Shown here: piece after piece, positions 7,278 through 13,193 of the stretch
How positions within the stretch are numbered: the stretch's first letter is position 1
Layout of the letters: the number at the start of each line of letters is the position of its first letter
NCBI GenBank assembly: GCA_004211235.1
Contig: SEEY01000036.1
Coordinates: 1-13,193, forward strand
Origin: Rubrivivax sp.
GTDB lineage: Bacteria; Pseudomonadota; Gammaproteobacteria; Burkholderiales; Burkholderiaceae
DNA: 13,193 nucleotides
Direction: 5' to 3'
Program-made: the position numbers and the translations under genes
Notes under the pieces: generated by a model
Databases searched by the model: none
Told to the model about the DNA's origin: nothing
What the model saw: the letters and a program-made list of their open reading frames with translations, nothing else

Positions 7278-7311
7278 GCTCGACACCTCCCTGTCATCGA
7301 AACGCGCCGCC

Positions 7312-8640
7312 ATGAGCACCACTCTCGCCAACGCACTGCTGCAGGCCGAAGCGCCGTTCGAAGCCCGCCGCGCTATCCATCGCCTGATGCTTCAGGCCCT
7401 GGTGACGCTGACGACTGCGGTGACACTGGTCGGCATCTGGTCTGCGCTGGCACCGATCACGGGCGCCGTCGTGGCACCGGCAGAGGTGAAGGTCGAGCTC
7501 AATCGCAAGACGGTGCAGCATGCCGAGGGAGGCATCGTGCGCGAAATCCTGGTGCGCGAAGGCCAAGCCGTGACGGCCGGCCAGGCCTTGATGGTGGTGG
7601 GCGACCTGCGCACGGATGCCTCGCTCGCCGTGCTGCAGGACCAGCGCCGCGCGCAGCGGCTGAGGGTGGCGCGCGCAGAGGCAGAGGCCAGGGGCGCGCC
7701 CGCCTTCGAGGTGCCCGCGGACTTGAACCGGGACACCGCGGCCGCCGGCCATGTCGCTCGCGAGCGCGCGCTGTTCGCAGCGCGTCGTCGCACGCTCGAG
7801 GAACAAACCATGCAGTTGCGGGCCCAGGCCGAACAGGCGCAAGCCCAGGCCACGGCGCTGCAGCGCCAGATCGCGTCCACGAACGCTTCGGCCTCGTTGT
7901 CCAACGAGGAGCTGACGATGAACGAGCGCCTCGCCGATCAGGGCTATGTGCACCGCTCGCGCCTGATCGGCCTGCAGCGCATCAGCGCCGACTATGCCGC
8001 CCGCCTGGCCGAACACCAAGGCAACCTCGCGGCTGTACGGCAGCGTGGCGGCGAAATCGGAGCGCGCATCGCGGAGTTGCGCCTGCAGGCGCAATCCCAG
8101 GCCGCCGACGAACTGCGCGAAGCGGGCGCGCTGCTGCGCGAGGTGGAAGAACGCCTACAGCCCAGCCGCGACCAGTCCGAGCGCCAGACCGTGCGCGCCC
8201 CAGCCGACGGCACGGTGATGGCGCTGCGCGTGGCGGCCACCGGCGCCGTGGTCGGGCCGCGCGAGGTGCTGCTCGACCTGGTGCCGTCCAAAGAGAGGCT
8301 GGTGTTCGAGGCCCGCATCGCCACCTCGGACGTCGAGCACGTACGCGCCGGGGGCAGCGCCGAGGTCAAGCTGCTGGGCAGCGCCATGCGGCACGCGCAG
8401 GCATTGCCGGCACGCGTGGCCACGGTAGCGCCCGACCGCAGCGTAGACGCGACCACCGGCCGGACGTGGTTCCACGCCACCGTCGAGGTGGACGCCGCAA
8501 CCCTCGAACGCGCCGGCTTGCCCCCGCTTCAACCCGGCCTGCCCGCCGAGGTTTATGTCTCCACCGGCGCGCGCAGCCTCATCGGCTACCTCGCCGGCCC
8601 GTTGGACCTGTTCAGCCGCCGCGCGCTACGCGAGCCGTGA
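7312..8640 (+). CDS. Type I secretion membrane-fusion protein, HlyD/PrtE-like
   Basis: The product is 442 residues, normal for the family. There is a short cytoplasmic N-terminus, one membrane helix at about 27-47, and then a lipoyl/barrel-sandwich half-motif (AEGGIVREILVREGQAVTAGQ at 71-91). A long coiled-coil hairpin follows at about 105-285, rich in Ala, Gln, Glu and Arg with a turn near 190-205. The second lipoyl half is TVRAPADGTVMALRVAATGAVV at 293-314, and the beta-barrel ends with LPAEVYVSTGARSLIGYLAGPL, a typical HlyD C-terminus. The protein spans the periplasm between the ABC exporter and the outer-membrane channel. It begins 34 bp after the exporter stop codon and ends 51 bp before the RTX gene, so the three are very likely co-transcribed. 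No strong ribosome binding site is visible at this start; coupling to the previous gene is possible. Confidence 0.93.
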   Translation: MSTTLANALLQAEAPFEARRAIHRLMLQALVTLTTAVTLVGIWSALAPITGAVVAPAEVKVELNRKTVQHAEGGIVREILVREGQAVTAGQALMVVGDLRTDASLAVLQDQRRAQRLRVARAEAEARGAPAFEVPADLNRDTAAAGHVARERALFAARRRTLEEQTMQLRAQAEQAQAQATALQRQIASTNASASLSNEELTMNERLADQGYVHRSRLIGLQRISADYAARLAEHQGNLAAVRQRGGEIGARIAELRLQAQSQAADELREAGALLREVEERLQPSRDQSERQTVRAPADGTVMALRVAATGAVVGPREVLLDLVPSKERLVFEARIATSDVEHVRAGGSAEVKLLGSAMRHAQALPARVATVAPDRSVDATTGRTWFHATVEVDAATLERAGLPPLQPGLPAEVYVSTGARSLIGYLAGPLDLFSRRALREP

Positions 8641-8691
8641 CCGTGTCTGAAACCCGTTTCCTCTAAGTCTGCCTGCATCGAAGGAATCATC

Positions 8692-11544
8692 ATGCTCACG
8701 ACCCAGACCCGCGTCCCCATCGGCCAGACGTCCACGCTCGGCGGGCCGCTGGAACGAGGCGCCCACGTCGACGCCGCCAGACAGGCCTTGAGTCCAGGAC
8801 TGCTGGTGCCCGAAGCCGAAACAGACGCCATCGGCGGCAATTTCTCCAGTGGCACGCTCACCGTGTTCGGCGACCTCCTGGACAACACCATCACCGTGGG
8901 CCGCAACGGCGCCGGTGTACTGCTGGTGAACGGCGGCGCGGTGTCAGTGATCGGTGGCACGCCCACCGTCGCGAACACGTCGCTGATCCAGGTCTTCGGC
9001 CAGGGTGGCAACGACGTGATCGCGCTCGACGAGAGCAACGGCGCCCTGCCAAGCGCCAACCTCTTCGGCGGCGCCGGCAACGACGTGCTGACCGGTGGCT
9101 CGAGCGCCGACCTATTGTTCGGCCAGGGCGACAACGACACGCTGCTGGGCAAGGGCGGTATCGACTTCCTGTTCGGCGGCGAAGGCGACGATGCGCTCAC
9201 CGGCGGCGATGGAGATGACCAGATGTTCGGCGAGGCCGGCAATGACCGCCTGATCTGGAACCCGGGCGACGACAGTGACCTTTTCGAGGGCGGCGCCGGC
9301 ACCGACACCGCCGAAGTCAATGGAGGCAACGGCGCCGAAGCCTTCACGGCCACTGCCAACGGCACGCGCGTGCGCTTCGACCGCCTGAACCCGGCGCCGT
9401 TCGCACTGGACATTGGCACCACAGAGCGTCTGGTCGTCAACATGAACGGCGGCGACGACACCTTCAGCGCCAGCGGCAACCTGGCGTCGCTGATCGAGAT
9501 CACCGTCGACGGCGGCACGGGCAACGACACCATCCTTGGCAGCAACGGCGCTGACTTTCTGTTCGGCGGCGAAGGCGACGACTTCATTGACGGCCAGCAA
9601 GGCAACGACAGCATCTTCCTTGGCGAGGGCCAGGACGTGTTCCAGTGGGACCCGGGCGACGGCAGCGACACCGTAGACGGCGGCGGCGGCGACGATCGCA
9701 TGGCCTTCAACGGCAGCAACATCGGCGAGGTGTTCGACGTCGCAGCCAACGGCGGTCGCGTGCGCCAGACGCGCAACGTCGCCAACATCGTGATGGACCT
9801 CGACAACGTCGAACGCATCGACCTGGCAGCACTGGGTGGCAGTGACACGTTGACCGTCAACGACATGAGTGGCACCGACCTGCGCCAGGTGAACGTGAAC
9901 GTGGCGGGCACGATAGGCGGCAGCTCGGGCGACGGGGCAGCCGACAGCGTGGTGCTGCAGGCAACCGGTGGCAACGACATCGTCGACATTTCCGGTGCCG
10001 GCAGCAGCGTCACGGTCGCCGGGCTGTTCGCTCAGGTGTCGATCAGCAACGCCGAAGGCGCCAACGACACGCTGATCGTGAACGGCGGCGGTGCGAACGA
10101 CACGATCAGGGCGACCGCCCTAGCTGCGGGCGTGATGAAGCTCGTGCTCGATGGCGGCGCCGGCAACGACACCCTGTTGGGCAGCCAGGGCGCCGACAGT
10201 CTGCTTGGCGGCGACGGCAACGACTTGATGATCGGTGACAACGGAGACGACTTTGCCCTGATGGGCGCCGGTGACGACGTGTTCCAGTGGAATCCGGGCG
10301 ACGGCAGCGACACGCTCGAAGGCCAGGACGGCAGGGACACGATGCAGTTCTCCGGCTCCAACGCTTCCGAAACCATCAACATCAGCGCCAACGGGGGCCG
10401 CACGCTGTTCCTGCGCGACGTGGCCAACGTGACGATGGATCTGAACGACGTCGAGAAGATCGACTTTCGAGCGCTTGGCGGTGCCGACAACATCGTCGTC
10501 GGCGACCTCGTCGGGACAGACGTGACGCAGGTGCTGATCGACTTGCGCGGCTCGGGCGGTGTGGCCGACGGCGCAGCCGATACGGTGACGGTGAACGCTA
10601 CCCAGGGCAGCGACACCTTCAACATCACCGGCAACGCCAACGGGGTGAAGATCTTCGGCCAGGGCAGCAGCACCGCTGTGTCGTTCATGGACGCCGGTTT
10701 GGACCGCATCGTGCTGAACGGCCAGGCCGGCGACGATGTCATCAACGCCAGCGGCCTGCAGGCCAACGGTCCGTTGCTCACGGTCAATGGCGGCTTGGGC
10801 CGCGACACGATGATCGGTGGTGCCGGCAACGATCTCATCCGCGGCGGCGACGGCAACGACACGGCGCTGATGGGTGCCGGCGATGACACCTTCGTCTGGA
10901 ATCCGGGCGAGGACAACGACATCATCGAAGGCCAGGCCGGACGCGACACGATGCTGTTCAACGGCGCCAACATCGCTGAGAAGATTCAGATCTCGGCGAA
11001 CGGTGCCCGCGTGCTTTTCTCCCGCGACGTCGCCAACGTGGTGATGGACCTCGATGACACCGAGGTGATTGATTTCAAAGCGCTCGGCGGTGCCGACACC
11101 GTGACGGTTGGCGATCTCTCCGGCACCGATGTAGCGGAAGTGCACATCGATCTGGCCGGCTCGACTGGAGGCAGCACCGGAGACGGCCAGGCCGACACCA
11201 TCGTGCTACAGGGCACGGATGGCAACGACGTGATTCATGTCATCCGCAACGGCAACACGGTGCAGGTGATCGGCCTGGCGGCCACCGTGGTCATCGAGAA
11301 CTTTGAAGCCAGCCTCGACCGCCTGGTGATCAATGCGCTCGGCGGGGACGATGTCGTCGATGCCAGCGGGCTGACTGCCGGCAGCATCCAGCTGGTGGCC
11401 GACGGTGGCACTGGCAACGACGTCTTGATCGGTGGCGATGGCCCAGACACGCTCTTCGGTGGCGACGGCGACGACGTGCTGATCGGCGGGCCCGGCAACG
11501 ATGTGCTCGACGGCGGGCTCGGCAACAACGTCGTCATCCAATGA
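8692..11544 (+). CDS. Large RTX calcium-binding protein, probable type I secretion substrate
   Basis: The product is 950 residues, acidic, Gly/Asp/Asn-rich and without any cysteine. It has no Sec signal peptide, as expected for type I export. Residues 1-120 are a non-repeat N-terminus. Five clusters of GGxGxDxxx nonapeptides follow at about 126-188, 273-330, 487-533, 700-736 and 904-950; these bind calcium and fold into beta-rolls outside the cell. Between them lie 130-170-residue non-RTX linkers with shared motifs (ANGxR, DVANVxMDL, ALGGADxxxVxDLxGTDV), so it is a string of long modules. It ends directly on an RTX cluster with NNVVIQ, without the usual 50-100-residue C-terminal secretion domain. 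No enzyme domain is seen, so a surface-layer, adhesin or matrix role is more likely than protease or lipase. AAGGA at 8681-8685 fixes the start. It lies directly after its exporter genes. Confidence 0.92.
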   Translation: MLTTQTRVPIGQTSTLGGPLERGAHVDAARQALSPGLLVPEAETDAIGGNFSSGTLTVFGDLLDNTITVGRNGAGVLLVNGGAVSVIGGTPTVANTSLIQVFGQGGNDVIALDESNGALPSANLFGGAGNDVLTGGSSADLLFGQGDNDTLLGKGGIDFLFGGEGDDALTGGDGDDQMFGEAGNDRLIWNPGDDSDLFEGGAGTDTAEVNGGNGAEAFTATANGTRVRFDRLNPAPFALDIGTTERLVVNMNGGDDTFSASGNLASLIEITVDGGTGNDTILGSNGADFLFGGEGDDFIDGQQGNDSIFLGEGQDVFQWDPGDGSDTVDGGGGDDRMAFNGSNIGEVFDVAANGGRVRQTRNVANIVMDLDNVERIDLAALGGSDTLTVNDMSGTDLRQVNVNVAGTIGGSSGDGAADSVVLQATGGNDIVDISGAGSSVTVAGLFAQVSISNAEGANDTLIVNGGGANDTIRATALAAGVMKLVLDGGAGNDTLLGSQGADSLLGGDGNDLMIGDNGDDFALMGAGDDVFQWNPGDGSDTLEGQDGRDTMQFSGSNASETINISANGGRTLFLRDVANVTMDLNDVEKIDFRALGGADNIVVGDLVGTDVTQVLIDLRGSGGVADGAADTVTVNATQGSDTFNITGNANGVKIFGQGSSTAVSFMDAGLDRIVLNGQAGDDVINASGLQANGPLLTVNGGLGRDTMIGGAGNDLIRGGDGNDTALMGAGDDTFVWNPGEDNDIIEGQAGRDTMLFNGANIAEKIQISANGARVLFSRDVANVVMDLDDTEVIDFKALGGADTVTVGDLSGTDVAEVHIDLAGSTGGSTGDGQADTIVLQGTDGNDVIHVIRNGNTVQVIGLAATVVIENFEASLDRLVINALGGDDVVDASGLTAGSIQLVADGGTGNDVLIGGDGPDTLFGGDGDDVLIGGPGNDVLDGGLGNNVVIQ
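9646..11544 (+). repeat. Three long tandem modules inside the RTX gene
   Basis: Using the conserved Trp codon of the WNPG/WDPG motif as anchor (9646, 10288 and 10897, with an earlier shorter copy at 9256), modules of 642, 609 and about 648 bp follow one another. The copy starting at 9256 is only 390 bp and lacks the middle of the linker. DNA identity is high around the anchor (about 38 bp at 9634-9671 and 10276-10313 differ at only a few bases) and lower elsewhere, implying older duplication with local conservation or gene conversion. Confidence 0.85.
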
Positions 11545-11581
11545 AGCCAAGGGCCGAGCTCTCAAACTACGAAGGTCAAAT

Positions 11582-12142
11582 ATGAACCAATACGCTTTTG
11601 CGTTGTGCGCGCTGTCTGCCGGCATCGTGCATGCCGCCCCTGTCGTCAACGGTGGCTTCGAGGCAGGCGATTTCACCGGCTGGACTCAGTTCGGCGACAC
11701 CGACTTTTCTTCCGTTGGCGCAGGCAATGCCGTCCACAGCGGCGACTTCGGAGCGAATTTCGGCTCGCTCAGCGGGCCAGGAGGAATCTTTCAGACCCTC
11801 GCGACCCAGGCAGGGGCCACTTACGACGTGAGCTTTTGGCTGCGCGCGGAATCGGGAACGCCAAACTCTTTCGAGTTCAATTGGGATGACGGCGCAGCAG
11901 AAATCAGCCTGATCGACATGCCAGCCACGCCCTACCAGCAGTACACCGTCGCGCTGACCGCGACGGGGGCCGCAACCGACCTGCGGTTCACGTTCTTCCA
12001 CGAGCCCGCCTTCTTCTATCTCGACGACGTATCCGTTTCCGAACGGACGACGAGATCGGTGCCCGAGCCAGGCACGCTGGGGCTGGCCTGCGTCGCCCTG
12101 GCGGCTCTAGGTGGTGCATTCGGGAGAAGATTCCGCACGTGA
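11582..12142 (+). CDS. PEP-CTERM sorting domain protein
   Basis: The product is 186 residues. Residues 1-19 are hydrophobic and end in VHA, fitting a signal peptide, though its start (MNQYAF) lacks the usual basic residues. The mature part begins VVNGGFEAGDFTGWTQFGD, a jelly-roll, carbohydrate-binding-like opening common in PEP-CTERM proteins, and ends FYLDDVSVSE at about 145-154. The C-terminus is a complete PEP-CTERM signal: VPEPG at 160-164, a hydrophobic helix at about 165-180 and a basic GRRFRT tail. Such proteins are exported by Sec, cut and anchored by an exosortase, and are linked to exopolysaccharide or biofilm formation; no exosortase gene lies in the window. GAAGG at 11571-11575 fixes the start. 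The gene begins 37 bp after the RTX stop with no terminator between, so it is probably the last gene of the secretion operon. Confidence 0.9.
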   Translation: MNQYAFALCALSAGIVHAAPVVNGGFEAGDFTGWTQFGDTDFSSVGAGNAVHSGDFGANFGSLSGPGGIFQTLATQAGATYDVSFWLRAESGTPNSFEFNWDDGAAEISLIDMPATPYQQYTVALTATGAATDLRFTFFHEPAFFYLDDVSVSERTTRSVPEPGTLGLACVALAALGGAFGRRFRT

Positions 12143-12179
12143 CTCGCTTGCCGAAGCCGATTCAAGTGGTCTCTCAAAC

Positions 12180-12262
12180 CGGTCATCTCCACTGGTTCGG
12201 CGGATGGGTCGATGACCGCCTTGGGACGAAGTTGCTGTAGGCACGTCGAAATCGAATGACCG
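12180..12262. repeat. Short inverted and direct ATGACCG repeats in the spacer before the recombinase remnant
   Basis: CGGTCATC at 12180-12187 and GATGACCG at 12211-12218 form an 8-bp perfect inverted repeat. A third copy, GAATGACCG, lies at 12254-12262, so ATGACCG recurs 44 bp further on. The rest of 12143-12359 holds no convincing gene and no clear terminator for the PEP-CTERM gene. The position beside a recombinase remnant suggests a dispersed repeat or old recombination site, but this is not proven. Confidence 0.4.
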
Positions 12263-12359
12263 GAACCGGCGGCGGGTTCTACAGGACCTTTTTCGAGGAA
12301 CCTGCCGATCGGTGCGGCCGACCTCCGCCCACTGGAGATGGCGACAGCAGTTGTCTCGC

Positions 12360-12757
12360 TCAGATTTCCGTCTGCTCGGAGATCTCGAGTGCGCCATCAA
12401 CCTCGATGCCGAGGTACCGCACCGTTGACTCCAGTTTCGTGTGCCCAACCAGCAGGTGCGCGGCGCGCAGATTCCTGGTCCGCCGATAGTTCAGCGTCGC
12501 GTTGGTCCTGCGCATTGAATGCGTCCCGTAGTCGGGAGGGTCAAGGCCGAGGTCCTCCACCCAGCCTTCCAGGATTCGGGCGTACTGTCGCGTCCCAAGC
12601 GGTGAGGAGTGCATGCGACTTGGGAACAGGAAACCGTCGGATCTCAGTCCCGCTTGCTTGATCCAACGTTGCACGGCTTCGCGGGTCAACGGCGTGATCT
12701 CGAACTGAACGGGGCGCTGAGTCTTTTGCTGCATCACCACCGCGCGGCTGGCCACAG
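12360..12757 (-). pseudogene. 5'-truncated tyrosine recombinase (phage-type integrase)
   Basis: The open frame from a GTG at 12755 gives 131 residues, covering only the C-terminal part of a tyrosine recombinase. Visible catalytic elements are the hairpin Lys (QQKTQRP, Lys11), the HSMR box (His79, Arg82), LLVGH (His105) and the nucleophile in STVRYLG (Tyr114). The first catalytic Arg, with its TGLR-like context, and the whole N-terminal DNA-binding domain are missing. Homologues I remember from betaproteobacteria have the same ending (ALEISEQTE) but are longer at the front. Sequence upstream of about 12757 does not continue the domain, so the gene was cut by a rearrangement rather than by a point mutation. 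It is probably inactive on its own and marks a former mobile element. Start and upstream limit are approximate. Confidence 0.8.
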
Positions 12758-12843
12758 CGGCTTGCGCAGGCCCACATGGGTGCCGTTCGCCGCGACTCGT
12801 GTCACCACGGCGTCGAAGACCTCGCCAATGGTTATTTGCTTAA
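12758..12843 (-). other. Junction between recombinase remnant and chemotaxis gene
   Basis: These 86 bp separate the recombinase homology from the MCP stop codon. In a different minus-strand frame from the recombinase there is an open stretch from the MCP stop to 12734 containing ITIGEVFDAVVTRVAANG and HVGLRKPLW. It looks protein-like in composition but has no good start codon and I do not recognise it. It may be a fragment of another gene left at a deletion or insertion junction. Confidence 0.35.
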
Positions 12844-13193
12844 CTAGAACGAAGTCCATTCATCGTCAGCGGCCGCGGGGCCAGTGGCGGTGGCCGGTGT
12901 CAGCACAGCCTTGGCCACAGGCCTGGCGGACATCGGTGCAGGAGCCGGGGCTGCGGGCCTGGCTGCCGGCTTGACGGCGGGCTTGGCTGCGAAAGCCTTA
13001 GGCGTATGCGCGTTGGCCGCAGGGGCCCTGGGCGCCGCGGCGGCATCGAGTTTGAACGTTGCCACCGTCTCGGCCAGTTGCTTGGCCTGGGCCTGCAGAC
13101 TCTCGGCAGCTGCCGCGCTTTCCTCCACGAGGGCGGCGTTCTGCTGCGTGACCTGGTCGAGCTGGTTGACGGCCTCGCCGATCTGGCCGATGC
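12844..13193 (-). CDS. Methyl-accepting chemotaxis protein, C-terminal part (N-terminus outside window)
   Basis: The minus strand is open from the right edge for 115 residues to a TAG at 12846-12844. The first residues (IGEAVNQLDQVTQQNAALVEESAAAAESL) are the conserved end of the MCP cytoplasmic signalling domain, including the C-terminal methylation helix. A flexible Ala/Pro/Lys-rich linker of about 60 residues follows, and the protein ends in DDEWTSF. An aromatic-containing pentapeptide at the tip of such a linker is the known tether for CheR methyltransferase and CheB in many MCPs (NWETF in E. coli Tar), and EWTSF fits that pattern. The protein would sense a stimulus and control CheA; the sensor and membrane parts lie beyond 13193. 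Downstream of it is the rearrangement junction, not another chemotaxis gene. Confidence 0.93.
   Translation of the reverse strand, partial: IGQIGEAVNQLDQVTQQNAALVEESAAAAESLQAQAKQLAETVATFKLDAAAAPRAPAANAHTPKAFAAKPAVKPAARPAAPAPAPMSARPVAKAVLTPATATGPAAADDEWTSF

Noticed and set aside
8586..10013. Long minus-strand open frame (475 codons) opposite the RTX gene, and similar ones at 10032-10973 and 10120-11145
   Set aside because: They are mirror frames of repetitive, high-GC RTX codons; their Pro/Ser/Leu-rich translations have no domain and the plus strand is clearly the coding one.
9646..11544. Long repeats considered as a mobile or CRISPR-like array
   Set aside because: The periodicity is in-frame, at 609-648 bp, and explained by duplicated protein modules.

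Overview
This is high-GC DNA with strong third-position G/C bias. The gene families present (a DUF4242 protein, a PEP-CTERM protein, a TauE/SafE permease, a type I secretion operon, and an MCP ending in an acidic EWTSF tail) suggest a betaproteobacterium of the order Burkholderiales, perhaps near the Rubrivivax/Leptothrix/Ideonella/Roseateles cluster. This assignment is inferred from gene style; no marker gene is present.

Left part (1-4921): a winged-helix regulator fused to a P-loop ATPase runs off the left edge on the minus strand. It is divergent from a small DUF4242 gene. Next comes a plus-strand pair, a Hanks-type Ser/Thr kinase whose stop overlaps the start of an ECF-like sigma factor. 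The sigma factor converges, with overlapping stop codons, on a minus-strand TauE/SafE permease. The permease is divergent from a small exported protein of unknown function, and the gap between them holds a 10-bp perfect inverted repeat. The kinase ends just after its catalytic domain, and the sigma factor lacks the usual acidic patch in region 2. Together they resemble the known class of sigma factors activated by a partner kinase.

Middle part (4922-12142): about 640 bp with no convincing gene leads into a four-gene operon. It encodes a PrtD-type ABC exporter, an HlyD/PrtE-type adaptor, a 950-residue calcium-binding RTX protein built from about 200-214-residue tandem modules, and, 37 bp further on, a small PEP-CTERM protein. 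The first three form a type I secretion system with its likely substrate; the outer-membrane TolC partner is not here. The PEP-CTERM protein would need a Sec signal and an exosortase, so one operon appears to feed two routes to the cell surface.

Right part (12143-13193): a spacer with short ATGACCG repeats, a 5'-truncated tyrosine recombinase on the minus strand, an abrupt junction with unexplained sequence, and the C-terminal end of a methyl-accepting chemotaxis protein running off the right edge. This end looks like the scar of a past integration or rearrangement.

No tRNA, rRNA, CRISPR array or complete insertion sequence was seen. The best candidates for something new are the kinase/sigma pair, the mixed type I/PEP-CTERM operon and the inverted-repeat operator.
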